From contig JAJQCO010000003.1 in the NCBI GenBank assembly GCA_021202655.1, positions 10,316 to 56,691 on the forward strand: a stretch of DNA of 46,376 bases. Reading direction: 5' to 3'. Source of the stretch: Clostridiales bacterium (lineage in GTDB: Bacteria; Bacillota; Clostridia; Lachnospirales; Lachnospiraceae). The first letter of the stretch is position 1. Each line of letters starts with the position of its first letter. This document shows, one piece after another, positions 34,254 through 42,393 of the stretch. The position numbers and the translations under genes are program-made. Under the pieces are notes generated by a model. The model did not search any database. It had not been told where the DNA came from and worked only from the letters and a program-made list of their open reading frames with translations.

Positions 34254-36086
34254 ATGAGTCGTCTGGAATTATTCACTCCAAGCGCCGGCCAGCTGATTGT
34301 GGAAGGACTCTACAAAAATCTGGAGCAGCGCATTGTCGCCAGTCCGCCGGGGCTCTGCCCGGTCGACATCACGCGGGCGTTTATCGAGCTCTGTCACGCG
34401 CAGACCTGCGGGAAGTGCGTGCCCTGCCGTGTCGGCCTTCTTCAGCTCAAGCATATGCTGACGGACGTCCTGAATGGGACGGCGTCTCCGGACTGCATCG
34501 ACCGAATCGAGGAAACCGCGTATTCCATCATGCAGACAGCGGACTGTGCCATTGGACAGGAGGCTGCCGGGATGGTGTGGCGGGTAAGCCGCATCTGCCG
34601 GGATGATTTCGAAAGTCACATTCGCAGTAAGAGATGCACATGCACCACGTCCCAGCCGGTCCCGTGCGTGACTCTTTGCCCGGCGCATGTGGATGTGCCC
34701 GGTTATATTGCCCTTGTGCGGGAAGGGCGATATGCGGACGCCATCCGGTTGATTCGCAAGGACAATCCGTTTCCGTGTACCTGCGGCTTTATCTGCGAGC
34801 ATCCCTGCGAGGCGCGCTGCCGCCGCAACATGGTCGATACCTCGGTCAATATCCGTGGACTTAAGCGTGTGGCCGCCGATCTGGCCGGGAAGGTCGCTCC
34901 CCCGCCCTGCGGCCCGTCGACCGGCAAGAAGATCGCCGTCGTGGGCGGCGGTCCGTCCGGACTTTCCTCCGATTATTATCAGCAGCTGATTGGGCATCAG
35001 GTAACCGTCTATGAGATGCTGCCGAAGCTTGGCGGCATGCTGCGCTATGGAATTCCGAATTACCGTCTCCCCAAGGATCGGCTGGAGGAGGATATTGATG
35101 CGATTCTCGAAACCGGCGTCGAGGTCTGTTATCACGTCAAGGTCGGCGTCGACGTGAAGCTGGACGACCTGCGCAGCCAGTATGACGCAGTCCTGATTAC
35201 GGTGGGCGCCTCCACGGACAAAAAGCTCCATCTGGACGGCGAGGACGCGCCGGGCGTCATGTCCGCGGTCGGTTTCCTCAGAGATATTTCCCTGGGAAAT
35301 ATTCCTGACCTTTCCGGCCAGGAGGTTGCGGTCGTGGGCGGCGGCAACGTCTCCATGGATGCGGTGCGCAGCGCGATCCGGCTTGGCGCGAAGAAGGTCA
35401 GCATTGTTTACCGGCGTCGCGTGGCAGATATGACGGCTCTGCCGGCGGAGGTCGAGGCGGCAGAGGCAGAGGGCGTAGAGCTTCTGACTCTTCTGGCGCC
35501 GACTGCGATCGAGCTCGGCGAGGACGGCCATGTGTGCGGCCTGCGGGTCACTCCGCAGATGATCAGCACCGTGCGCGGCGGCCGCGCTTCGGTTCACGCG
35601 AGCGGCGAGCCGGATCGGATCATTCCGTGCCAGACGCTGATTGTCGCCATCGGTCAGAATATTGAGACCAGGCACTACGAGGAATCCGGCATTCCAGTTT
35701 CCCACGGTAAGATCGTCACCCTGCCGAACGGGGGCTTCGAGGGTATTCCCGGCGTATTTGCAGGCGGGGACTGCGCCTCCGGACCGGCGACGGTGATTCG
35801 GGCGGTTGCGGCAGCCAAGGTGACGGCGGCCAACATCGACGAGTATCTGGGCTTTCATCATGACATCACCTGCGATGTTGAGATTCCGCTTCCGAAGGTA
35901 AGCGACCATGTTCCCTGTGGCCGCGTAGAGCTGCCGGAGCGGGAGGCTTATGTGCGCAAATGTGATTTTGAAGCGGTGGAGAACTGTATGGGAGAGAGCG
36001 AGATTGCCCAGGAATCCGGGCGTTGTCTTCGTTGCGACCATTTTGGCTATGGAATATTCCGGGGAGGACGTGAAAAGATATGGTAA
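34254..36086 (+). CDS. NuoF-iron-sulfur/GltD-type flavoprotein, electron-transfer subunit of the hydrogenase
   Basis: This 610-aa fusion has three parts. Residues 1-115 are the C-terminal iron-sulfur domain of NuoF/HydB (Cys 52, 55, 58 and 98) without its FMN/NADH part. Residues about 130-210 are the Cys-rich iron-sulfur domain of GltD/NfnB-type proteins (CPAHVDVPGYIALVREGRYADA, then CTCGFICEHPCEARCRR). Residues about 215-560 are the FAD/NAD(P) reductase with VVGGGPSGL and VVGGGNVSMDAVRSA. A short Cys tail (GRCLRCDHFG) ends it. It overlaps hydA by seven bases, so the two are coupled. It probably passes electrons between NAD(P)H and HydA. Which nucleotide it uses, and whether it bifurcates, cannot be read from sequence. 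Confidence 0.85.
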   Translation: MSRLELFTPSAGQLIVEGLYKNLEQRIVASPPGLCPVDITRAFIELCHAQTCGKCVPCRVGLLQLKHMLTDVLNGTASPDCIDRIEETAYSIMQTADCAIGQEAAGMVWRVSRICRDDFESHIRSKRCTCTTSQPVPCVTLCPAHVDVPGYIALVREGRYADAIRLIRKDNPFPCTCGFICEHPCEARCRRNMVDTSVNIRGLKRVAADLAGKVAPPPCGPSTGKKIAVVGGGPSGLSSDYYQQLIGHQVTVYEMLPKLGGMLRYGIPNYRLPKDRLEEDIDAILETGVEVCYHVKVGVDVKLDDLRSQYDAVLITVGASTDKKLHLDGEDAPGVMSAVGFLRDISLGNIPDLSGQEVAVVGGGNVSMDAVRSAIRLGAKKVSIVYRRRVADMTALPAEVEAAEAEGVELLTLLAPTAIELGEDGHVCGLRVTPQMISTVRGGRASVHASGEPDRIIPCQTLIVAIGQNIETRHYEESGIPVSHGKIVTLPNGGFEGIPGVFAGGDCASGPATVIRAVAAAKVTAANIDEYLGFHHDITCDVEIPLPKVSDHVPCGRVELPEREAYVRKCDFEAVENCMGESEIAQESGRCLRCDHFGYGIFRGGREKIW

Positions 36087-37873
36087 ATCTGACAATTGAC
36101 AACCAGCCTGTGTCTGTGAAGGAGGGTACGGCGATTATCGAGGCGGCCGCTTCCGTCGGTATCCATATTCCGCGTCTCTGCTACTGGAAGGATCTCAATG
36201 AGATCGCGGCCTGCCGTGTCTGTGTCGTGGAAATTGAGGGGAAGGAGCAGCTGGTTACCGCCTGCAACAATTATGTGGAGGAGGGCATGGTGGTTTACAC
36301 CAACAGTCCGAGAGCGCGCCAGGGGCGTCGGCTGAATGTGCAGCTGATTTTGTCCCAGCACGATTGTAAATGCGCGACCTGCGTGCGCAGCGGAGACTGT
36401 TCGCTTCAGAAGCTCTCGAATGACCTGAATATTCAGGATAACTGCTTTGAGGAGCGCCTGGAGCATCAGGAGTGGGATCGAACCTTCCCGTTGATCCGCG
36501 ATTCCCAGAAGTGTATCAAGTGTATGCGCTGCGTCCAGGTCTGCGACAAGATCCAGGGCTTAAATATCTGGGATCTGGAGGGAACCGGCGCGCGCACGAC
36601 CATTCATGTATCCGGCGGCCGCACGATCCGGGAGGCGGACTGTTCCCTCTGCGGGCAGTGCGTGACTCATTGTCCGACCGGCGCCCTTCGCGAGCGGGAC
36701 GACACGGAAAAGCTGTGGCGCGCGCTGGCGGATCCGACAAAGACGGTGGTCGTTCAGGTTGCCCCTGCCGTCCGCGCCGCCTGGGGAGAGGGACTTGGCC
36801 TGACGCGCGAGGAGGCGACCATTGGCAAGATTTTTGACGCCCTGAAAAAAATGGGGGCGGATTATGTGTTTGACACGGTGTTTTCCGCGGATCTGACGAT
36901 CATGGAGGAGGCGAATGAGCTTCTGCAGCGCATGGCGTCCGGAAATCTGAACGGGAAACCGATGTTTACCTCCTGCTGTCCGGGCTGGGTTCGCTTTGTC
37001 AAAGCGGAATTCCCTGAGTTTGTCCCGCAGCTTTCTACGGCAAAATCGCCCATGCAGATGTTTGGCTCGGTGATGAAAAGCTATTTTGCGCAGACCATCG
37101 GAAAGCGGGCAGAGGATATTTTCTCTGTTGCGGTCATGCCCTGCATGGCAAAGAAGGGAGAAGCCTGGATGGAGCTTTATTATGAGGAGTATGCCGGTCA
37201 TGACACGGATTGAGTCATTACGACCCGTGAGCTGGTGCGCATGATCCGGGGCTCCAGCATCGTGCCGTCTCTTCTGAAGGACGTGGAGCCGGATCAGATT
37301 TTCCGCGAGGCGTCCGGCGCCGGTGTGATCTTTGGCGCGACGGGCGGCGTTATGGAGGCGGCGCTGCGCACGGCCTATTATAAGATCATGGGGCGAGACT
37401 GTTCTCCGGACGCCTTTATGGCGGTGCGCGCTTCTTCGCAGGCGACCAGCGTGACGGAGGCTTCTTTTGAGCTGAACGGAAACACTCTGCGCATTGCCGC
37501 GGTCAGCGGCCTTGCGAATACCCGCGCTCTGCTCGAGGATATCCGGTATGGACGGAAGCAGTATGATTTTGTGGAGGTGATGGCCTGTCCCGGAGGCTGC
37601 GTAGGCGGCGGGGGCCAGCCGCAGCGGGACGGCTGCGAGATGGCGTTTGAGAGGGGAAAGAATCTCTATTTCCTGGACAGCCGGTCGCGTATCCGCCACT
37701 CGCATCACAATCCGGACATCCAGAAGCTCTATGAAAATTTCTTCGAGGAACCCTTAAGTCACAGAGCTCATCAGCTGCTGCACACGGATCACAATGCCTG
37801 GGAGATGCCGCAGGGGCCGGTGCGCGACCGAAACGGCCTTGTGGTGAATCCGAACGCAAAGCTGTACAGATGA
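36080..37873 (+). CDS. hydA: [FeFe] hydrogenase HydA with an in-frame UGA (candidate selenoprotein)
   Basis: The frame holds 597 codons plus stop. It has an N-terminal [2Fe-2S] domain (Cys 34, 45, 48, 62), a His/Cys-ligated [4Fe-4S] domain (His 94, Cys 98, 101, 107), and a 2[4Fe-4S] ferredoxin (Cys 145, 148, 151, 155 and 188, 191, 194, 198). H-cluster motifs are TSCCPGW (Cys 299/300), MPCMAKK (Cys 355) and CPGGC (Cys 503/507). Codon 378 (37211-37213) is TGA, between D-T-D and VITTRELVRMI, a position that varies within the family. Stopping there loses CPGGC and hence the H-cluster, yet downstream sequence is fully conserved. A hairpin starts two bases after the UGA. Selenocysteine insertion, nonsense mutation or sequence error remain possible. 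UGA is an ordinary stop elsewhere in the window. Confidence 0.82.
37214..37245 (+). promoter_or_regulatory. SECIS-like hairpin directly after the hydA UGA
   Basis: TCAT (37215-37218) pairs with ATGA (37241-37244). After a 2x1 internal loop, CG (37221-37222) pairs with CG (37238-37239), and ACC (37223-37225) pairs with GGT (37234-37236) past one bulged G. The eight-base apical loop CGTGAGCT has G at its second position, as bacterial SECIS loops usually do. The helix is modest (nine pairs), so this is a candidate only. Confidence 0.35.
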
Positions 37874-37897
37874 TGTGTTCCGTTGCATGTCATACCT

Positions 37898-37918
37898 ATG
37901 CCACGCGTTGCGTGGCAT
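37898..37918 (+). terminator. Hairpin after hydA
   Basis: ATGCCACGC (37898-37906) pairs perfectly with GCGTGGCAT (37910-37918), loop GTT, with flanking GCATG/CATGC able to extend it. There is no T-tract. It probably marks or protects the hydrogenase transcript end. Confidence 0.5.
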
Positions 37919-37948
37919 GGGCCATGCGGCCGCTCTCCGGATCCGGAC

Positions 37949-37977
37949 TTGCTTTTTTATCGGCGATGGATTACAAT
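37949..37977 (+). promoter_or_regulatory. Promoter for the DUF2232 gene
   Basis: TTGCTT (37949-37954) and TACAAT (37972-37977) with a 17-bp spacer lie 38 bases upstream of the start codon. Confidence 0.55.
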
Positions 37978-38015
37978 CAACTACAAATAAAGGTAGAAGG
38001 ATAAGGGATTCACGC

Positions 38016-38969
38016 ATGAATAAACAGGCATTGAAACTGACAACCGGCGCGATGGCCACGGCGATCTTCGGCGCGTTGATGCTTTTTAACCGGCAGACGG
38101 GCGCCATGTTTGAGGATCTGCTGATCTTTTTGTATCCGATTCCCATGGTATCCTACGCGGCCATGTATGGATTCCGGGGCGGCGCGCCTGTGCTGATCGC
38201 GATGTCGCTCATGTCATTTCTGTTTGGAAATCTCACGTCGATCTTTTATGCGGTGACGCAGGCCGGGATCGGACTGATCTTCGGCGGATGTCTGTATCAC
38301 AAGGTCGATGCGACGAAGATTATGTTTACGGTGATGGCGCTGTCGGCGGTCGTGAGTCTTTTGAATATTGTCGTGGTGGGATTTCTGTTCGGCATCCGTC
38401 TGGATCAGGAAGTGGCCGAGATGCGGACGATGATGATAGAGATTTTTGAGCAGGCAGGGACTACCGTGCCGGAGGGCATTCTGACGACGGGGTATCTGAA
38501 GCAGATGATCGTGATCTCCATCACTGTTTTCGGGATGCTTCAGGGCTTCGTGGTGTATGAGGTCAGCCTGATGATCCTCCGCAGACTGCGCTTCCCCGTA
38601 CAGAAGCCGAAGTCGATTTTCCTGTATTACCCGCCGAAGTGGTCTGGCTATCTTGCGCTTCTGGCCTTTGTCTCGTATGGTCTGCGGGCGGCCAATCCGG
38701 TGGCCAATGAGACCGTGCAGAACATGATCCTGATGGTCGGTATTCTGGGATATATTTATCTGATCTGCTTCGGTTTTATCGGCATGATGCTGCTTTTGAG
38801 AGTTCATTTCCGGATGCGCGTGGCAGGCGTGATCCTGTCGATTCTGGGGATTTTTATCTTCCCGTATCTGGAGATGCTTCTGGGAGTGATTTATATAGTA
38901 AGCTCGTATCATCGGCGCCTGGTTCAGGCGCTCCAGGATATGCAGGACAAAAATGGGGCTGTCGTGTGA
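38016..38969 (+). CDS. DUF2232 (YybS-like) multispanning membrane protein
   Basis: This 317-aa protein has about eight hydrophobic helices, including FEDLLIFLYPIPMVSYAAMYGF, an ECF-S-like opening, and a C-terminal FIGMMLLLRVHFRMRVAGVILSILGIFIFPYLEMLLGVIY. This matches the YybS/DUF2232 family, which resembles the substrate-binding subunit of ECF transporters. No substrate is established. The start at 38016 gives a typical MNKQALKLTTGAMATAI opening, and AAGGGAT lies upstream. It is a single gene with its own promoter and terminator. Confidence 0.8.
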   Translation: MNKQALKLTTGAMATAIFGALMLFNRQTGAMFEDLLIFLYPIPMVSYAAMYGFRGGAPVLIAMSLMSFLFGNLTSIFYAVTQAGIGLIFGGCLYHKVDATKIMFTVMALSAVVSLLNIVVVGFLFGIRLDQEVAEMRTMMIEIFEQAGTTVPEGILTTGYLKQMIVISITVFGMLQGFVVYEVSLMILRRLRFPVQKPKSIFLYYPPKWSGYLALLAFVSYGLRAANPVANETVQNMILMVGILGYIYLICFGFIGMMLLLRVHFRMRVAGVILSILGIFIFPYLEMLLGVIYIVSSYHRRLVQALQDMQDKNGAVV

Positions 38970-38975
38970 CAGCCC
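38956..38975 (+). terminator. Hairpin spanning the DUF2232 stop codon
   Basis: GGGCTGTC (38956-38963) pairs perfectly with GACAGCCC (38968-38975), and the TGA stop lies at the loop/stem border. It may pair up with the next terminator. Confidence 0.5.
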
Positions 38976-38990
38976 TGTCGTATATGTGAT

Positions 38991-39025
38991 GCCGGGATAC
39001 GATTTTTCTGTCCCGGCGCCTTTTT
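38991..39025 (+). terminator. Rho-independent terminator after the DUF2232 gene
   Basis: GCCGGGA (38991-38997) pairs with TCCCGGC (39011-39017), followed by GCC and five T. Confidence 0.8.
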
Positions 39026-39043
39026 ACATGGCGTAAGAAAATA

Positions 39044-39538
39044 TTATGGTTCCATCAGGAGAGAGCCTTCCGTGTCAAAGAAATAGACATCCGCAACGTC
39101 ATCTCTGGGAAGAATGCGGCACGCATGGCAGGAATCATTGATCGAGGCGGAGACCTTCTGATAGATGTGATCCTGCTGGGTCGTGCTGTAGCTTTCCCAC
39201 AGGGAGGCGTTCATATAGACATAGTAGCTGTCATTCTCCTTCCACACGATTTCCTGCACGTCATTCCTGGACTCCGCAATGTCGCGGATGCTGGACTGAA
39301 ATGCGTACTGGTTGATTTCCGGACGGGTCATGGTGCGGAAGCTTAAGGCCGACAGGACGATCAGGAAACCGGCTAACAGCGCCACAGCCAGTCCGAGGAT
39401 CAGCGTGGCCGTGCGGCGGTAAAAGCGGTGCAGGCCGTTTCGGAAGCTGAAATTCTCCGCAAGCTTGATGGGAGTCAGATCCGGGTTGGCTTCGGCATAA
39501 TTTCGATAAGCGTGAGTGACGCGGGAATCTCCTGGCAT
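39044..39538 (-). CDS. Single-pass membrane protein of unknown function
   Basis: I do not recognise this 164-aa protein. It has a short polar N-terminus, a basic stretch (LHRFYRRTA), one transmembrane helix (about residues 43-66, LILGLAVALLAGFLIVLSAL) and a C-terminal domain of about 95 residues, probably outside the membrane, with two Cys close together (DSCHACRIL). AAAGGAGGGG lies upstream of the ATG on the minus strand. The paired Cys and the VYFFDTEGSLLMEP ending are the only distinctive elements. It has no operon partners, and convergent transcription comes from the DUF2232 gene. Confidence 0.65.
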   Translation of the reverse strand: MPGDSRVTHAYRNYAEANPDLTPIKLAENFSFRNGLHRFYRRTATLILGLAVALLAGFLIVLSALSFRTMTRPEINQYAFQSSIRDIAESRNDVQEIVWKENDSYYVYMNASLWESYSTTQQDHIYQKVSASINDSCHACRILPRDDVADVYFFDTEGSLLMEP

Positions 39539-39746
39539 ATTTCTCCCCTCCTTTGGTGGCAGGCTTTATGGCATTGTCCGGCAGAACACGGTTTAGATTC
39601 ACAGAAAATTCATGGTTTCTGTCTTAATCTTAGCATATATGCATGAAAAAGTAAAGAAAACCGAAAGAAAATTGTAAAAGTTCACAATTTGAAAAAGCTA
39701 TCTTTTTCGGAAAATAGGAAGCTGCAAATACTGTCGCAACAGAGAC

Positions 39747-39775
39747 TTGCCAAGATTCCCATTTTCCGTTATACT
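39747..39775 (+). promoter_or_regulatory. Promoter for thrH
   Basis: TTGCCA (39747-39752) and TATACT (39770-39775) with a 17-bp spacer lie 53 bases before the start. The rest of 39539-39746 is AT-rich with no other clear feature. Confidence 0.6.
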
Positions 39776-39828
39776 GCTTTTGAATGTCGAAAGGACAAAT
39801 GACAACAGGTAAGAGGAGATTAAATGAT

Positions 39829-40428
39829 ATGAAAATTGTGTGTCTGGATATGGAGGGTGTGCTGGTGCCGGAGATCTGGATTGCGTTCTCTGAGGCAAGC
39901 GGGATTCCGGAGCTTCGGCGGACGACTCGCGACGAGCCGGATTATGATAAACTGATGAGATGGCGTCTGGGGATCTTGAAGGAGCATGGTCTTGGACTGA
40001 AGGAGATCCAGAAGACGATCGCGACGATTGACCCGTTCCTGGGTGCGCGCGAGTTCCTGGATGAGCTTCGCACGATGACGCAGGTGATCGTCATCAGCGA
40101 TACCTTTACGCAGTTTGCGAAGCCGCTCATGGAAAAGCTGGGCTGGCCGACGCTTTTCTGCAATTCCCTGGAGGTGGCGGATGACGGAGAGATCACGGGT
40201 TTCCGGATGCGCACCGCAAATTCCAAGCTGTCGACGGTGAAGGCGCTCCAGTCTATCGGTTTTGAGACGATTTCCGGCGGGGACAGCTACAATGACCTGG
40301 GAATGATCCGCGCGGGCGAGTATGGATTTTTGTTCCGGACGACCGATCAGATTAAGGCGGACAATCCGGATCTTCCGGTATTTGATGAGTTTGACGAGCT
40401 TCTGGCGGCTCTTAAACAGGAGCTTTAG
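39829..40428 (+). CDS. thrH: ThrH: phosphoserine phosphatase/homoserine phosphotransferase
   Basis: This 199-aa HAD-superfamily enzyme matches ThrH throughout: MKIVCLDMEGVLVPEIWIAF (nucleophile Asp, here in LDMEG), TRDEPDYDKLMRWRL, motif II Ser/Thr in VISDTFTQF, a Lys in the NSKLSTVKAL segment, and motif III GGDSYNDLGM. ThrH dephosphorylates phosphoserine and can move the phosphate to homoserine, linking serine and threonine synthesis. AAGAGGAG upstream selects the ATG at 39829. An in-frame ATG at 39784 would add 15 residues not seen in the family. Confidence 0.93.
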   Translation: MKIVCLDMEGVLVPEIWIAFSEASGIPELRRTTRDEPDYDKLMRWRLGILKEHGLGLKEIQKTIATIDPFLGAREFLDELRTMTQVIVISDTFTQFAKPLMEKLGWPTLFCNSLEVADDGEITGFRMRTANSKLSTVKALQSIGFETISGGDSYNDLGMIRAGEYGFLFRTTDQIKADNPDLPVFDEFDELLAALKQEL

Positions 40429-40491
40429 GAGCGCTGAGCCGGACCTGAAAAACAACGGAGATGTACCAGGCGTGGGGCCGGGAAAAACAGG

Positions 40492-40520
40492 TTGACAAAT
40501 CACAGGGGATGGCGTACAAT
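40492..40520 (+). promoter_or_regulatory. Strong promoter of the metNIQ operon
   Basis: The consensus TTGACA (40492-40497) and TACAAT (40515-40520) have a 17-bp spacer. Confidence 0.75.
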
Positions 40521-40526
40521 ACGCCT

Positions 40527-40630
40527 TAAGGAACTGGTTTCATAGTTTACATACCAGATTAGTAGGAATTGCGCGTCGCAGCTGTGACAGGCAGGGAATC
40601 GCAGGCGCAGGCTTACCTGCGGTTTTGCAT
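40527..40630 (+). promoter_or_regulatory. Structured 5' leader of metNIQ with alternative hairpins
   Basis: The leader of about 120 bases carries a CTGGT/ACCAG hairpin (about 40534-40557) and three CGCAG(G) segments (40577, 40600, 40606) that could each pair with the single CCTGCG at 40616-40621. The last forms a six-bp stem with CTTA loop followed by GTTTTGC, a weak terminator. Competing partners suggest attenuation. It does not match S-box (SAM-I) or T-box signatures. Confidence 0.35.
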
Positions 40631-40648
40631 ATGCGGAAAGGACATGAG

Positions 40649-41668
40649 ATGGCGGAAGAGGACGTGATCATTCAGCTGAAACATATGGGCAAGGAGTTTC
40701 GGACTTCGGGAGGCCCGGTGGTGGCGCTGGATGATATCAATCTGGATATTTACAGAGGAGAGATATTCGGTATCATCGGGCTGTCGGGCGCAGGCAAGAG
40801 TACCCTGGTGCGATGCATCAATCTCCTGGAGACGCAGAACTCCGGCGAGGTGATTTTTGAGGGGGAGATTCTGGCGGTGATGCTGGAGGCAAGACAGCGC
40901 AGGGCGAGACAGTCGATGGGCATGATTTTTCAGCAGTTCAACCTGCTGGCCCAGAGAAATGTGCTGCGCAATATCTGCTTCCCGATGGAGATTGCGGGCA
41001 TACCCAGGGCGCAGGCGCGCGCGCGGGCCATGGAGCTTTTGCAGCTGGTAGGGCTTGAAGACCGGGCGAAGGCATACCCGGCGCAGCTTTCCGGCGGACA
41101 GAAGCAGCGGGTGGCGATCGCGCGGGCAGTCGCGACGAACCCGAAGGTGCTGCTCTGCGATGAGGCAACGAGCGCCCTTGACCCGAATACGACCAAGTCG
41201 ATTCTGGAGCTGTTAAAACAGATCAACCGGGATCTCGGGATCACAGTGATTGTGATCACCCATGAGATGGCGGTGATCGAGGCGATCTGTGACCGGGTGG
41301 CGATCATTGACCACAGCCATATCGCGGAGGTCGGGAGGGTGACGGATATTTTCTCGGAGCCGAAGTCCAAAATCGGGCGGCAGCTGATCCTCGGAGACGC
41401 GGCGGAGCAGGCCAGGTTTGACCGCTCGAGGAAGATCCGGATCACGTTTGACGGCCGGTCTTCGGTGGAGCCGATTGTTGCCAATACGGTTCTCGCGACG
41501 AAGGTGCCGATCAATATTCTTTATGCGGCGACGAGAGACATTGGCGGGACGGCACACGGACAGATGATCATCCAGCTGCCGGAGGATGAGGGGGACGCCG
41601 GTCGAGCGCTCACTTATCTGAGATCGGCGAAGGTTCCCTTTGAGGAGGTTAGAGATGGTGATTTTTAG
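40649..41668 (+). CDS. metN: Methionine ABC transporter ATP-binding protein MetN
   Basis: This 339-aa ATPase has Walker A GLSGAGKST (about residue 40), Q-loop FQQFNLL, signature LSGGQKQRVAIARA, Walker B VLLCDEATSALDP and switch His in VITHEM. A C-terminal NIL (ACT-like) domain of about 80 residues lets methionine inhibit transport in MetN. GGAAAGGA seven bases upstream selects the ATG at 40649. In-frame TTG and ATG codons at 40625 and 40631 are less likely. It overlaps metI by 14 bases. Confidence 0.94.
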   Translation: MAEEDVIIQLKHMGKEFRTSGGPVVALDDINLDIYRGEIFGIIGLSGAGKSTLVRCINLLETQNSGEVIFEGEILAVMLEARQRRARQSMGMIFQQFNLLAQRNVLRNICFPMEIAGIPRAQARARAMELLQLVGLEDRAKAYPAQLSGGQKQRVAIARAVATNPKVLLCDEATSALDPNTTKSILELLKQINRDLGITVIVITHEMAVIEAICDRVAIIDHSHIAEVGRVTDIFSEPKSKIGRQLILGDAAEQARFDRSRKIRITFDGRSSVEPIVANTVLATKVPINILYAATRDIGGTAHGQMIIQLPEDEGDAGRALTYLRSAKVPFEEVRDGDF

Positions 41669-42323
41669 CGCGAAGATTATAAACCTGATTCTGGAGGGAA
41701 TCGGCGAGACGCTGAATATGGTGATTCTCTCTGCCATCATTTCGTATCTGATCGGGATCCCGCTGGGGATCCTTCTGGTGGTAACGAACCGGGACGGGAT
41801 CCGGCCGGCGCCGGCCTTTGAGCAGGCGCTGGGCGTTGTGATCAATCTGCTCCGCTCGATTCCGTTTCTGATTCTGCTTATCATGGTTATGCCGGTGACG
41901 AGGCTGATCGTCGGGACGACGCTGGGCTGGAAGGCGGTTGTTCCGCCCCTGGTTTTCTCCGCGGCTCCGTATATCGCGCGGATGGTGGAATCCTCCTTAA
42001 AGGAAGTGGACGCGGGCGTGATCGAGGCGGCCAAATCCATGGGAGCCTCGACGTTTCAGATTATCTGGAAGGTTCTGCTTCCGGAGTCGCTGCCCTCGCT
42101 TCTGATCGGCGCGGCGATTTCGACGACGACGATCCTCGGCTATTCGGCCATGGCAGGGGCCGTGGGCGGAGGCGGCCTGGGTGGAATCGCCATCAATTAC
42201 GGCTATTATCGTTATCAGACCGATATGATGTTTCTGACGGTGGCAGTGCTTGTCCTGATCGTTCAGATCATCCAGATGATCGGGATGCGGCTGGCGCGGT
42301 TCTGTGATAAGCGGATCCGGTAA
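41655..42323 (+). CDS. metI: Methionine ABC transporter permease MetI
   Basis: This 222-aa permease has five to six membrane helices. The coupling EAA-like loop is VIEAAKSMGASTFQIIWKVLLPESLPSLLIG, and the characteristic end is SAMAGAVGGGGLGGIAINYGYYRYQ. GAGGAGG before the ATG at 41655 lies within the metN 3' end, giving a 14-base overlap and translational coupling. It forms the membrane channel of the MetNIQ complex. Confidence 0.95.
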   Translation: MVIFSAKIINLILEGIGETLNMVILSAIISYLIGIPLGILLVVTNRDGIRPAPAFEQALGVVINLLRSIPFLILLIMVMPVTRLIVGTTLGWKAVVPPLVFSAAPYIARMVESSLKEVDAGVIEAAKSMGASTFQIIWKVLLPESLPSLLIGAAISTTTILGYSAMAGAVGGGGLGGIAINYGYYRYQTDMMFLTVAVLVLIVQIIQMIGMRLARFCDKRIR

Positions 42324-42393
42324 AAGGGGAACGTAACCGTCCGGCGTCAAGGCTCCGGATGGTTATAGTATATAGAAAAGAGGAGGAACTATT

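Noticed and set aside
34269-36095. A 608-codon open frame on the minus strand
   Set aside because: It is antisense to the flavoprotein gene, whose motifs are unmistakable. Its translation is Arg/His/Leu-rich with no domain; GC-rich third positions create it.
40527-40648. S-box (SAM-I) riboswitch or T-box ahead of metNIQ
   Set aside because: Neither the S-box core (GAGGGA-type and GCAAC-type segments in order) nor the T-box AGGGTGGNACCGCG element is present.
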